Source: Euglena gracilis (taxonomy: Eukaryota; Euglenida; Euglenophyceae; Euglenales). Taken from it: a stretch of 64,000 nucleotides of DNA. Below, in pieces: positions 1 through 9,412 of this stretch. Both the position numbers and the translations under genes were made by a program. Within the stretch, counting starts at the first letter, position 1, and each line of letters begins with the position of its first letter. The stretch spans positions 10,001,521 through 10,065,520 of the forward strand of contig CP154954.1 of NCBI GenBank assembly GCA_039621445.1. The letters are read 5' to 3'. The notes beneath the pieces were generated by a model. It was given only the letters and a program-made list of their open reading frames with translations. It did no database searches and was not told the origin of the DNA.

Positions 1-539
1 AGAACTTGTTGTCCTCAAACTTGAAAACTTGAAAGATAAGGCCCCAGTGGCCACAGTGGCCACAGCAAATGCCAAAACCAGCTTCAGCCAAAACTGCTCT
101 GCACGAAGTCGAGATTCCCCAGCAGCTGACGACTGTCGACAGCAGGTAGGATCGTAGTACTCCTCTTGCTACCAATGAAGCTTTTCTCCTTGAACTGGAA
201 CTTCTCCAAACAACTTGATAGTTCCAAACTTGAAATGTCCTACCTCTTGTTATAATCGTGTCCAAGACACAGCCACAGGCAAAGCACGTAATGTGCACTG
301 CCAAACAACGAGAAAACCAAAACTGTGAAGAGGAGGTGAGAGGAATGTACAATTACAGTAGCGAAACTGTCCGCGAAGCAGTTGATAGTGAATTCCTGAG
401 CAGCAGGGAGCTGCCAGGAAGGAGACATCGCAAAGCGACGCCTGGGTAAGAGGAAAGTGATCTGTGCACTGGTAAATCAGGCTACGGCGTTACATGGGTC
501 TTTTTGCATTTTTTTGGCAGATTTGTGATTCCTTGGCCT
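1..539. other. No gene recognised
   Basis: Only short, compositionally unremarkable open frames are present and none resembles a family I know. A T-run followed by GGCAG near 510-522 could be a 3' splice acceptor for the recombinase-like frame that follows, but no upstream exon is apparent. Confidence 0.4.
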
Positions 540-592
540 CTATATCAAGAACTGTGTTGCTAACCCAACCTCTTTCCTGAGGCCTGGGTTGC

Positions 593-1273
593 TTGGATCA
601 GGCCCAAAATCCAGCACGTCCACCCCCGGCAGACACTGTATTGTTTGGCGACACGTTTGCCGAACAAGCGGGACTCCCAACGGGAACGGAAAAGAACCAA
701 AAACTTTCCTTCCATGCGGCGATGGATTTTGCCAAAGTTCTGGCCCATCAAAATTGCGTTTTGTCCAATTTGGATGATTGGATGACCGCCTTTGCAAAAT
801 GGACTTTGTCTGTGGGCTGCCTTTTTGATGATGTCACTCAAAGAGATGTTGCCTTGGCGCAACGAAAAGATCTATGTGCCGCTGCTGGTGTTCCTGTTCG
901 ATATTGGAGTCCCCCAACACTGAAGACCAACGTGAATGCGTTGGCCCTCATGTACAAGCAAACAGGTCCGGCGTCTGGCATCGTCCCGAGTGCACAATTT
1001 CAGTTTCCGAATTTTTGTCGGTTTTTAAACGCAGCCTATGACCGTGCTCGGACAACTTCGGCCACCAAAGAGTCAGTCGCAGTGCTGACGGACGAAGAAA
1101 TGGTCACATTGCATGACAAAACAAATTTTCAGTCATGCTACGAGTTGCAACGCATGAGCTTGCTTCTCATCGCCTTCCAACTTGGCTACCGGCCCGATTC
1201 CTTAATTGACCTCCGTGTCCGCAATTTTCAACTACAGACACAGGACGTGTTGTGTTTGCTACTGCAATCTTAG
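593..1273 (+). pseudogene. Tyrosine recombinase-like fragment (Crypton-like), N-terminal part
   Basis: The open frame starts after a TGA near 578 and ends at TAG/TAA signals after 1270, giving about 226 residues. It aligns by eye with the larger gene at 43.1-45.0 kb: both have KNQK, then LDxxMxAFAK, LSV, an LC--AGVP block, a W-x-P-x-TL block and IVP-A--F-FP-F-RF. Its end, LGYRPDSLIDLRVRNF, looks like the region holding the first catalytic Arg of tyrosine recombinases. The frame stops soon after, so the box with the second Arg, His and the nucleophilic Tyr is missing. Such enzymes cut and rejoin DNA through a 3'-phosphotyrosine link and mobilise Crypton-type elements. Family placement is by motif only; the paralogy with the 43 kb gene is the firmest part. 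Confidence 0.6.
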
Positions 1274-1334
1274 CCTGCAATGTCTATGCATCATATTTCA
1301 GTATTCTTCAATGTCTTTTTTCGTTGGTATGACG

Positions 1335-1429
1335 GAGGCTGTGTTAGCAACCCATGCCTCAGGACAAAGGCTGTGTTATATAACACAGCCTTTGTCAAGC
1401 CCTGAGGCCTGCGTTACTAACACAGCCTC
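1335..1429. repeat. Perfect-core inverted repeat (hairpin), GGCTGTGTTA family
   Basis: Outer arms GAGGCTGTGTTAG and CTAACACAGCCTC enclose a 34 bp near-centre palindrome, GACAAAGGCTGTGTTA-TA-TAACACAGCCTTTGTC in two halves. It lies just 3' of the recombinase fragment. The words CTTTGTC and CCTGAG recur in hairpins beside the recombinase genes at 42.9-43.0 and 45.6 kb. Confidence 0.75.
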
Positions 1430-2285
1430 TGTCCTGAGTCCTGGTGCTGGTAACACGGCCTCAACCATTTTGGTCAAATTTTGGTCAATTTCATGGTCAC
1501 CTTGCTTGTATCTGGAGTTCTAATGAGGACAAACAACTAATTCCAAGAGGGACAAACAAACCATTTTCTTGGCAGGGAATTTCCTTATTGTTCAAAATCA
1601 GTGAATGCGTAAACTCGGTGGTTTACATCTGCCAAGGGAGAAGGAACCTCATCGCGATTAAAACGGATTTTTTCCGACGAGTTAAATACCATACCGACTC
1701 CCCAGTATTTTGGTGTCCTAATTCCTAACTTTGAGTGACAAACACTACCATGCAGCATTGGGTATCTTTCGAAAGATTGGTGGAATATGTTGCCTTTCAG
1801 AACATTTCAGAAATATTTCAGAAATATTTCGAAAAAAGAAAAATATTTCCTTCAGTTTTTGCAACGATGAAGGATCCACCAGGACCTGGGGACCTTGGAA
1901 GATCAGCTAGCGGGAAAGGTTAAGCAAGGAAAATTTTTTTTGCAAGAGGCCAGAAACGGAATCAAACCAACGAGGTTTTGAATCAAAACGGAATTAAACC
2001 GCGCGCTTTTAATGCCCTTTTATTAACTAACTGCCTTGCACTTTTAAACGCCCCTCTGTAGGCAATTGCTCCTCAAAATTAGGAATGTTTTCATTAAGGA
2101 ATTTGCCAATCAATATTTGGCATTGGCACACCAGATTTGGGATTAGGCATTGCTGCACAAAATAAGATCAACAACATGAGCTGGTTTCCGTCACGCCGTC
2201 GGCCAGCCCTCTGCTCCCCCTTTCATGTTTTAGGCCTTGAAATAGAAACAAAATAAAAAGAAGGAACACTGATATTGGTTCCTCA
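1430..2285. other. No gene recognised
   Basis: AT-rich sequence with short open frames that show no family features. A tandem AATATTTCAGA-like duplication occurs near 1803-1830. Nothing else can be supported. Confidence 0.4.
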
Positions 2286-2289
2286 TGCT

Positions 2290-2545
2290 GAAATTCACCC
2301 CAAAATCACTTGTTGATGTGAGGTATTTTGAGATTTTGGGGCCCTTAGACAGTTGAGCTACAAAATATTTGCCCCCCCCAAAACGATTTGGTAACACAAG
2401 GGATTTTGTTATTTTGGGGCCCTCGAACAGTTTGGCAATAAATGGGATTTGCCCCCCAAAACGCTTTGGTAACACAAGGTATTTTGTTAATTTGGGTCCT
2501 CGAACAGGTTGAGCAACAAAAAGGGATTTTGTCATTTGGGGGGTG
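2290..2545 (-). repeat. Diverged stub of the 78 bp satellite, inverted
   Basis: About three units of the satellite that fills 53.66-61.0 kb, in the opposite orientation and visibly diverged. Landmarks are GCCCCCCAAAACG, GGTAACACAAGG and CCCTCGAACAG. It directly abuts a GGGTCGGCCC-rich module, as the large array does. Confidence 0.8.
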
Positions 2546-2795
2546 GTTGATATCGGCCTGGGGGGGGGGGCAGTGGGCCGACCCCAGGGTCGGCCCAACA
2601 TGACCCTAGGGTCGCTAGGGGCGGCCCACCCCACGACCTCGACCCCCCTCCAAATCCATGGGTCGGCCCACCACAGATCTTGGGGGGGGGTCGACCTTGG
2701 CGACTTTAGCAACCATAACGACCCCAGGGTCGTAGTGGCAAACCCTAGGGTTGGCACACTACCCCCCCAGGCTAGATCCGGGAGCCCTCTCTCAC
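2546..2795. repeat. GGGTCGGCCC palindromic module
   Basis: Repeats of ACCCTAGGGTCG and GGGTCGGCCCAC with C- and G-tracts. The matching module at 61008-61345 borders the large satellite array, and both end in a similar GCCAGATC/GCTAGATC word next to a C-tract. Confidence 0.7.
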
Positions 2796-2904
2796 ACTGT
2801 ATGCTTTTTTTTCTTGGCGTCTGGTCAATGGAGAGTATCCTTGGCACATGGGGATGAAGAAAGAAAAGCGAAGGGGTATGGGACACTATTGAGCGCATGG
2901 ATGG

Positions 2905-3262
2905 TGCATTTTTTAAAAAAAAACAACATCTTTTTTTTTTATTTAAAAAAACACCTAAAAACATCATCAAAAGAAACAAAAGGAAAATTTCATTGAAAAC
3001 CTCATTATGAAACACCCAAACCCCACTTCGAATCCTGCTAAAATTCAAATGCTGCAAAAAATGGACAAAAACTTCCAAAAAATGCAAAAAAATGCATTTT
3101 AGGACTTTTTTCGCAGGAATGGCGTGGAAGCTGCCAAAAATGATTGAAAACATGTGTTCAAATTTTTTTCGGTGCAAAACCTGGTGGGTGTCTTTTTTAA
3201 AAAAAAATGTGAAAATTTAAATAAACAAAAAACAGCGTCCAAAAAAAACAACAAGTTGCCAA
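2905..3262. mobile_element. A/T-rich foldback element, copy 1
   Basis: Runs of A8 and T10 alternate around unique sequence. The part from about 2950 to 3120 is the reverse complement of 39430-39640: the words GAAACACCCAAACC, AATTTCATTGAAAA and TTCGAATCCT occur in both. It is a dispersed repeat with no coding capacity, probably a non-autonomous transposon. Ends are not resolved. Confidence 0.6.
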
Positions 3263-3567
3263 CTATGATTAAGAGGGGGACACCATCGGGTGGGGGGTAC
3301 CTTGTTTGGCAACGGCACAAACACTGTGCGTAAGATTGGTACGACTAGTCAACTATTGATTATTTGTTCGTCCAACCATCATGTCGATAAAGGTTCACGG
3401 AGGGGATCCAGAATTGACATGTGGCGGTTGCCTGCCATCGCGGCGAAATGTGAGATTAAGATTGATTTTCTCAGTAAGACTTGCCAGGTTGAATTAAGGC
3501 TTGCCTTTTTGGGTTTGTTTTGACACACAGATCGAAGGGAAAAAATAGCCGATTATTCGTTCAAATA
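3263..3567. other. No gene recognised
   Basis: A short open frame at 3290-3523 has no recognisable domain. Nothing else is seen here. Confidence 0.35.
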
Positions 3568-3648
3568 CCCCCCCCCCCTTATTATCCCACCGACCTCCCC
3601 CCGGAAGGCCCGACCGGACAATAAGGGGAGGGGACAATAAGACCGTAC
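3568..3648. mobile_element. Short foldback element, CCCCCCTTATTGTCCC family
   Basis: A C-tract plus TTATTATCCCACC at one end and GGACAATAAGGGG at the other are inverted repeats around CCCGACCGGAC. Closely similar units lie at 45158-45335 and 45359-45534. Confidence 0.65.
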
Positions 3649-3695
3649 CAAAAGAAATGTTCCCAAACGCGGGACACTTCTTCTTCCGGCAACGA

Positions 3696-3832
3696 AAAAG
3701 AAGCGATTAACCGGGGGGGTCACAAGCGATTAACCGTTTTTTGATTAACCATGGTTAATTGTACCCCCCCCCCCCAAACGAACGATTAACTGGGGGGTCA
3801 TAACCGATTAACCGTTTTTCGATTAACCATCC
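3696..3832. repeat. CGATTAACCG repeat cluster
   Basis: The block GCGATTAACCGTTTTTTGATTAACCAT occurs twice in a slightly altered form, with a TTAACCATGGTTAA palindrome and a C12 tract between the copies. Function unknown. Confidence 0.6.
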
Positions 3833-3947
3833 AACCTTGCCGTCCCCAGCCGTCCACTAGCCGTTTTTGGGACATTTTGGGGTCAAAAAGTCGAAAATTT
3901 GAAGCAGGCTTGTGCTTAGTCGGGTGCCTGCCCCACGGGGGGGTGCT

Positions 3948-4358
3948 AGGTGAGGAATTTATCACAACCCTGCCTCCCGAAGTCCAAATGGATGTGATGA
4001 TGAATGTGTGTATCGCCGAGTTACAGGGGCGAAGCAATTTCTGCCCAGCGACTACACCACCCGGGTGAACAACTTCAAAGCCTTGCTGCGTTCCATGTAC
4101 CTGGAGAAACGGTACACCGTGTTCATATGCGGGGAGTTTGAGGAAGTGACCCCCATGACAACGGCCCGCAAAAACTCCCGCAAAGTTACCATCAGAACAA
4201 CGGGGAAATACAAAAATATGTTGACGGTGTATCTTCTATCCAGTTCCGTACATTTGGATGAAGGCACCAAAATGATTAGGTGCCTCTGCTGTGGAATTTC
4301 GTTCCACAGTGGCTGCATGGCTGTGAGTTCTTTCGGTCAGTGCAGCTTCTGCCCTTAG
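3948..4358 (+). pseudogene. Unknown protein fragment with a Cys/His-rich C-terminus
   Basis: Two adjoining frames look coding: the first contains LPPEVQMDVMMNVCIAELQ, the second SDYTTRVNNFKALLRSMYLE and continues to a tail with C-L-C-C-G-x-S-F-H-S-G-C and C-S-F-C-P. The frame change falls near a G4 run at 4025. The tail resembles the second half of a PHD/RING-type zinc-binding fold, but the first Cys pair is not evident. A PHD finger ends the recombinase at 43-45 kb, so this may be a relative of that C-terminus; no further alignment is visible. The protein family is not recognised. Confidence 0.4.
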
Positions 4359-4412
4359 GCCACCATGACCTGGCGTGTGGTTTTTGCTGCCCCCTGTCTT
4401 ATTGTCCCTACC

Positions 4413-4493
4413 GTACCCCCTTATTGCCCCCCCCCTTATTGTTTGTTTGGGGTCCCAGTGGGAAGGTGGTTGGTACAATAAGGGGGGGGGGTA
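4413..4493. mobile_element. Short foldback element, GTACCCCC-TTATTG ends
   Basis: GTACCCCCTTATTG and CAATAAGGGGGGGGGGTAC are inverted ends. It lies just past the point where the reading frame of non-LTR element A loses similarity to copy C, so it or a neighbour probably truncated A. Confidence 0.55.
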
Positions 4494-4599
4494 CTTGTTC
4501 ATTTCTGGAAATAACCGAAAAACGGAACGACGGGCGAACACGACGGGCGAAAAAAGAGGTTCTTTCAAAAGAAAATCGGCGCTTTCGGCGCCATACCCC

Positions 4600-5905
4600 C
4601 CCCCCTCTCTGGGAAGTGAACATGTCCAGTTTAGTTCGGAAGTGAACTGCCGTGTGTTCCGTTGCATGCCATCCGTGGCAGACGGTGACGTCCAGCGCCG
4701 TCGGTCTCCCTTCGGACCAAAAGTCCAGGAGGAGGTCCGCTGGGCGAAGGTGGCTATCCCGGGCTGTTGGCAGGCAAACCTCCTTCTGCACCCGCTGCCC
4801 GCTGTTGGACAAGGTTTGAAATAGCGCGTCCTGAACAGCGTTGTGGCGGGTTGCGAAGTTATTCCTGCGGCAGCAAAGGAGGTGGTCACCTTCCTTGTCG
4901 AGGGGCTGGTTGCATCCCGTGCATGGCTGGCTGACGTCATTCAGCACCAGGAGACCCAGCCACCACTTCAGCCCCAAGGTATACTCCTCGCTGGAGAAGG
5001 TGGTGTGAGAGTTGTTGGAGGGAGTTGCCGCCATCCAGCCGTGTCCGAATCCCGTGGCCTGTTCAAGGAGGCGGTTCTGGTCCCGGGGCCGAGCTTGGTC
5101 CACCAGGTCATCCATCGTCTTCTTGACCAGCTCATGATTCCACCACTTTTGTTTCCGAGGCTCTGAGTCCACGGAGACAATTCGTTGTGGGTTGTTGAGG
5201 AAAGTGGTGACGGTGGCGTGGTTCGCTCCTAGCCTGCCCCTGAGGTCGTCCAAAACGGGCGTGATGAGGGAGAGCTGTGGTGAGGTGGCGTAGCCGGGTA
5301 CACCCACTCGTCGTGCCCCGTCCGAGTAGAAATCTGCAAGGCCGGAGATCCTCGCCGCCGGCTGTGTGAAGGTTGGGATGCGGAGGCCACATCCGCCGCT
5401 TGACAAAGGCAGGGAAGCCTGTGTCCGCTGTTGTGTGTTCAGCGCCGTGCCCAGTACGTCCTCAAAGGCGTTCATAATTACCTCAGAGCAGCTCCTCACC
5501 CGGTCCTGGCTGCCATATGAGTTGGATGCTCGCAGGAGGTGGTTCACCTTGCAGCCATCCAGACCGCTCCGGAGCAAATGATGCGCTACCTGAGCGTCGG
5601 TAAGGGACGTAATGGTGGATGAGGCCTTCTCAATCTTGGCGGCGGCTTCCTCCCACGCTGTCGGTGTGGTGTTTGTGGACGCTGGGTGATCCACTGGGAC
5701 GCCCAGGACGGTGATGCCTTCCCCTGGGGTCCAGGGAACCACTTGCATCCTGTTGCAGCTTGGCGTACTCCTGGCTCCCGGGCCCCACATGACGCACTTC
5801 TGCAGGTTGAGGCCGAGCCCCACACGATGGGATTCTTGCAACAAGAAACGTAGGCAGTGTTCAATCCGGTCAGGTGTCCCGACCAGCAGGCCGTCGTCCA
5901 GGTAC
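4600..5905 (-). pseudogene. Non-LTR element A: RT palm (LDD) to zinc knuckle and restriction-like endonuclease
   Basis: This is the C-terminal half of a reverse transcriptase-endonuclease. Reading leftwards it begins LDDGLLVGTP, the metal-binding palm motif, then GLGLNLQKC and LGVPV, the thumb with QASLPLSSGGCGLRIP, a C-x2-C-x9-H-x3-C zinc knuckle (CTGCNQPLDKEGDHLLCC) and RPADLLLDFW...ALDVTV. The last fits the PD-(D/E)xK endonuclease of R2/NeSL-type elements, which nick the target and prime reverse transcription from it. The frame is open throughout. Similarity to copy C (61-62 kb) ends near 4613, so about 80 C-terminal residues are lost. The N-terminal part of the same enzyme lies at 26673-27188, on the far side of the inserted LTR retrotransposon. 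Confidence 0.85.
5902..5905. repeat. Target-site duplication GTAC, left copy
   Basis: GTAC precedes the left LTR and recurs at 26669-26672 after the right LTR. Keeping one copy rejoins the RT codons Trp-Tyr to Leu-Asp-Asp in frame. Confidence 0.9.
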
Positions 5906-6447
5906 TGTTGGCGCAATGGGTCCGCCAAGGAGTTGGTAGGAACAGCCAAATAGCGCAACCCACAGCGGAACAAATTAGAACCCAATCCAAAGGTTTGATG
6001 AAACAAAAATCTTTCTCTTATCCACAGGGTCCTTCTGTTTTCTTTCTACCACTCTTATCCCTTCTACTACCATCACCACAACTTGTACTTCACATTGGTG
6101 TTCCCAATTGTATCAAAGTCATTCATTTTGCTGCATTTGATTCAAGACTTCTTCCCAAGGGTTTCCAAAGGGAATCATTGAATCTTTCCCAAGTATTTTT
6201 TCACCCATTGTCCAGGTTTGTTCTTTTTTTCCAAATCAAAGTCCCTCAATTTTCTCTTGCAAACTGTTTGGTGTGAGATAGGACCTGAGCTCATCCTAGT
6301 CCGCACAAGGAAACAAACTTTTGCACCAAAGGGAAAATGCCAGGGGGGAATTCAAAAGTGGATCCTACGCTTCCGGAAAAGGGCAAAACCCAAATCCGGG
6401 ACCCTGTCTCCTCCCCGGCACCAGGACACGGGGGGGAAGGGGAAACA
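5906..6447 (+). repeat. 5' LTR
   Basis: 542 bp, ends TGTT...AACA. It matches 26127-26668 except for about six substitutions, for example C/G at 5914 and A/G in the purine stretch near the 3' end. It contains the first ATG of the long upstream ORF (6337), so the RNA start should lie before that point. No TATA box stands out. Confidence 0.93.
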
Positions 6448-8199
6448 TGGCTAGCAGAGGTTGTTTCTTTGGAGAATAATTCAGAAAGGGTGAATCAGTT
6501 TTTCCCAGAAGAGGGGGGGGAGGATGCCACATTGCTTTTGCAACCCCCACCAACCAAAAATGGCCTTCAAGTTGCAATGAGGCCGGAAATGGGGTTGGTG
6601 GAGGTTGGAGGGGAAGAACCCGAAAATGCATCATTTACCACTCTACAGGCAGGTGGAGACCCTTCAAGTCCAAAATTAAGCTTACAGCTCCATTTTGATA
6701 CCTTAATCCCATCTGCTTTGTGGGAACAATTCATTTCCCAAAATGTGGCAAGGTCTTCCACCCCCCCTCAAAGGCAAGAGGACGTTCAAATGACACAACA
6801 CAACACCCCCCTCATGATTGAGGACCAAATGGCACCAATGGAATACACCTCAGATGAAGGGGAGGAGGATTTGAAGGACCAGAGGTTGGCCCCCTCCACG
6901 GAAAGAAAACACACTTTGAGTGAAACCTCTTCCGAATCAACAAATCCACACAAAAAATTGGCATGTGAGCCGGAAAATGTGGAAAATTCTTCCCAGGACA
7001 CTCAGAAAACCGAGACTTTTGATAACCCCTTTTCAGGAATGGATGAAATGCCTATGGATGGGGAGGGGGAATTGGAACCCCCCACAGAATTTTCTCGGGA
7101 ACAATGGGACAGTTGGGCAAATGGAGTGGAATCAAGGTTGGGAGGCATTTCTTTATGGATCAGTGACCTGTCGGACCACGTACAACAAAATTTGCAAGAT
7201 TTGAAAAGAAATCAGGGGGCGGATCATGAAAGGTTTGAGGCCACCCTATTGGAATTTCGAAAGGAAGCAGAAAAAAGAATGGAGGGTTCAAGTTCGGCTT
7301 TGGAGGAATTGCGCAAGAATTTCATTGGTGAGGCAAATGATTTTGTGTCCAAAATTATGAGGGACCTCAAGGGAAATGTTATTAACGTCCAAGAGGAGAC
7401 CCTGAAACGGTTTTCGGGAATGGCCACCTTGGACGATGCACATATGAAACAATTGTGTTGTGAATTACAATTGAAAACAAAGGAAAGAGTTGATTTTGCG
7501 GTTGGGACACATTTTGAAAAGTTTCGGCAGGAGTTGGCCTCAAAGTTTCAGGATGTTTTGAAGGTGTGTGGCACACAAAAGAGGGAAATCCAAGAATTAC
7601 AAAAATTTGTTGGGGTGGTTGTTCCCAAAGTTGAATCAATGGAAAATGAAGCACGTGAGTTGAAAAGGGAGTTTCAGGTCCTTTCGGGTTATGTTCAGAA
7701 AACCCTGAGTGTTGTGGAGTCTTTGGACCAGAAACAAAAGCAGGGATTTCAAGATCCACGGGTGGATGTTTTGGCGCAACAAATACACAACTTTCACACA
7801 TCATCTCAAAAATGTGATCAGTTGGAGAATTCTTTTTTACAAATAATGCAAGGCTTCTCTTGCTTGGAAAGGAACATTTTGGCCGTTTCTGAAGGAAGAA
7901 CAAGGGATGTGCAAAATTTACAATCAAATGTTGGTGAAGAAATGAGAACAATGAAGGAGAAGTTTTTTCAATTACAAGAAACCCAAAACCAGCAAAAGGG
8001 GAAGAAAGGGGGGGAGAGCCCCCCCAGTAAATCGGTGTTGGAAGACTTGGAACCCATGATCAAAAGGGCCATGAAAAGTGTACTGGGGGACGGGAAAGAA
8101 ATTGTACCCCAAGCCCCCCAAAACACACCCCGTTTTGAAACATCATCTGTGTCATCAAATGCGAATATTTCACAAACAGTGGAGGTTGGTGAAGATTGA
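6337..8199 (+). CDS. gag: Long coiled-coil ORF upstream of capsid (gag N-terminal region?)
   Basis: 620 codons from an ATG inside the 5' LTR to TGA at 8197. No domain is recognised in the first 240 residues, which are acidic and Ser/Pro-rich. From about residue 260 to 560 the sequence is dominated by long charged helices with heptad-like spacing (for example FRKEAEKRMEG, ELQKFVGVVVPKVESME), a likely coiled coil for oligomerisation. The frame runs through the primer-binding region, so translation from 6337 requires RNA starting in the LTR; yeast Ty1 is a known precedent for a gag start inside an LTR. The next in-frame Met are at 6577 and later. The capsid-like frame follows in the -1 frame with only a few bases of overlap, so this is either a separate protein or an N-terminal Gag part cut off by a frame change. 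Confidence 0.65.
   Translation: MPGGNSKVDPTLPEKGKTQIRDPVSSPAPGHGGEGETWLAEVVSLENNSERVNQFFPEEGGEDATLLLQPPPTKNGLQVAMRPEMGLVEVGGEEPENASFTTLQAGGDPSSPKLSLQLHFDTLIPSALWEQFISQNVARSSTPPQRQEDVQMTQHNTPLMIEDQMAPMEYTSDEGEEDLKDQRLAPSTERKHTLSETSSESTNPHKKLACEPENVENSSQDTQKTETFDNPFSGMDEMPMDGEGELEPPTEFSREQWDSWANGVESRLGGISLWISDLSDHVQQNLQDLKRNQGADHERFEATLLEFRKEAEKRMEGSSSALEELRKNFIGEANDFVSKIMRDLKGNVINVQEETLKRFSGMATLDDAHMKQLCCELQLKTKERVDFAVGTHFEKFRQELASKFQDVLKVCGTQKREIQELQKFVGVVVPKVESMENEARELKREFQVLSGYVQKTLSVVESLDQKQKQGFQDPRVDVLAQQIHNFHTSSQKCDQLENSFLQIMQGFSCLERNILAVSEGRTRDVQNLQSNVGEEMRTMKEKFFQLQETQNQQKGKKGGESPPSKSVLEDLEPMIKRAMKSVLGDGKEIVPQAPQNTPRFETSSVSSNANISQTVEVGED
6448..6465 (+). promoter_or_regulatory. Probable primer-binding site
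   Basis: TGGCTAGCAGAGG starts directly after the LTR. It resembles the complement of the initiator tRNA-Met 3' end (TGGTAGCAGAG) apart from an extra C after TGG. The position is right for a minus-strand primer site; tRNA identity is uncertain. Confidence 0.5.
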
Positions 8200-8762
8200 T
8201 TCCCCTTGATGGAAACCCATTGTTCCCTTTGGGGGGTGGTGCCATACCGGTCATAAATCCCCCCATCGGATCAGTAAATTGTGCACACATACGACCCGTG
8301 GGTTTACGAGCGAATCCCTCAGCCCCAGCACCCAACGTACCATTTGCTGGTCATCTTATGGTGAGTCCCATACAATCTATTTTGGCGGGGGGGCTCCAAA
8401 TTCCTCATTTCAAAGGTGTGAAAATAGAGTGGCAACAATATGAAAGGGATTTGGAGGCAATGTTTGCAACTGCTACAAGCATAAATGGGACCCCCCTCAC
8501 CGATGCACAAAAGCTTTCCTTGTTGGATCTTACATTGGATCCTATTTCCAAAAAGAAGTTAAGGCTGATGAGAAGTCAAGGACAATCAGTAACGTTTGCA
8601 TCATTTTGGGCGGGAATGAAAATTGAGTTTGAGTCATCGAGCACCAACTTCGCCCGAGCAAAATGGGAGGGGGTGGTTTGCAAAAACCTTGGGAATGTGT
8701 CTTTTGAGGATTGGAGGGAGTTCGAAACTGAATTTTTGTCAGCTCTGAATCACCCTTCTTGA
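8196..8762 (+). pseudogene. gag: Capsid-like gag segment, interrupted by an inversion
   Basis: An open frame without a good ATG start. A Pro/Gly-rich lead is followed by a region like the retrotransposon gag (capsid) family: PHFKGVKIEWQQYERDLEAM, then LLDLTLDP, SFWAGMKIEFESS and FEDWREFETEFLSAL. Capsid protein packages the RNA genome into particles. Similarity stops after ...FLSALN at 8750. The expected continuation is found on the minus strand at 9252-8751, so the gene is broken by an inversion rather than ended here. Confidence 0.7.
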
Positions 8763-9252
8763 TGGTGTATTGCTTTCCTTTTCTTTGAAATCCCCTTTGA
8801 TCATTAGTGAAATTTGGTTGTCCCACCTTCCCCCATGTGTTTGAAAGTTTCTTTGCTTGAATTTTCAAGCGAATAAATTCCAGCACCTCCCGGGTGAGCA
8901 TGTGCCTTTCCAAAATTCTCGCCTCAATTACCCTCCTGGATTCGGCAGTGACTTGTTTGTCCAAACATGTCAGAATTTGGGCTTCTATCAAATTTTAAAC
9001 TTGGATATGATATGTCTCGGGTGCAATTTTTTCAACACGTGAGGGGGTGAAAGCTCCCTTGGTGAATCTTCTTATGGCCAATTTGGCTTCTTCTGGGGTG
9101 AAATCTCCAATATTGCAAATGTATACCAACGGTTTGGAATCAAAACGTTTCATATCATTCTGAAAAATTTCATCCCTGAAACGGTGGGGGAGTTTGAGCA
9201 CCAGCAGTTTGTATGCCTCCTCCTCTGTGGCATCATGGACGTCTGCCAACCT
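8751..9252 (-). pseudogene. gag: Inverted middle of gag
   Basis: On the minus strand an open frame reads RLADVHDATEEEAYKLLVLK onward, which is what follows a gag capsid helix ending in FLSALN. It continues through FTPEEAKLAIRRFTKGAFTP, an in-frame TAA at 8995-8997, AESRRVIEARILERHMLTRE and ends in the basic RGFQRKGKQ. Basic, Gly/Lys-rich sequence resumes on the plus strand at 9254. Turning the segment round would restore one capsid-to-nucleocapsid frame. Breakpoints are accurate to about 10 bases. The TAA is a second lesion. Confidence 0.75.
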
Positions 9253-9373
9253 TGGGAAAGGTAAAGGATATGCCCCTAAGGGTGGAAAATCCCAGGGCAA
9301 GGGTGCTGTGAACCCCCCAATACAGGTGCGTCAAGTTTCACAATCAAGCCAAGAAGCTACGTCCCTTCAGTAG
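9253..9373 (+). CDS. gag: Gag C-terminal basic tail (nucleocapsid-like) up to an in-frame TAG
   Basis: GKGKGYAPKGGKSQGKG and a Gln/Ser-rich stretch end at ...EATSLQ followed by TAG (9371-9373). The frame is the same as that of pol. No CCHC knuckle is present; Lys/Gly-rich tails replace it in some elements and would bind RNA. Confidence 0.65.
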
Positions 9374-9412
9374 GGCTGCCAACGCCTTGGGAAGGGGTCG
9401 GTCCCAAGGCGT
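9371..9412 (+). promoter_or_regulatory. Candidate stop-readthrough signal between gag and pol
   Basis: In-frame CAG-TAG-GGC is followed after an 8-base spacer by an 11 bp perfect stem (9382-9392 with 9402-9412) and a 9-base G-rich loop. A C6 run at 9432-9437 could pair with the loop GGGG to form a pseudoknot. Gammaretroviruses use a UAG-G and a pseudoknot about 8 bases downstream to make Gag-Pol, so the layout matches a known recoding type. Recoding itself is inferred. Confidence 0.65.

Noticed and set aside
4408-6006. A single 532-codon minus-strand gene across 4408-6006
   Set aside because: Its first 33 codons are antisense LTR sequence and its last 65 codons lie in foldback-element DNA; only 4613-5905 is RT-derived.
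8195-8201. Programmed -1 frameshift between the coiled-coil ORF and capsid frame
   Set aside because: No slippery heptamer or downstream structure is visible in the 7-base overlap; a mutation or separate ORFs are simpler.
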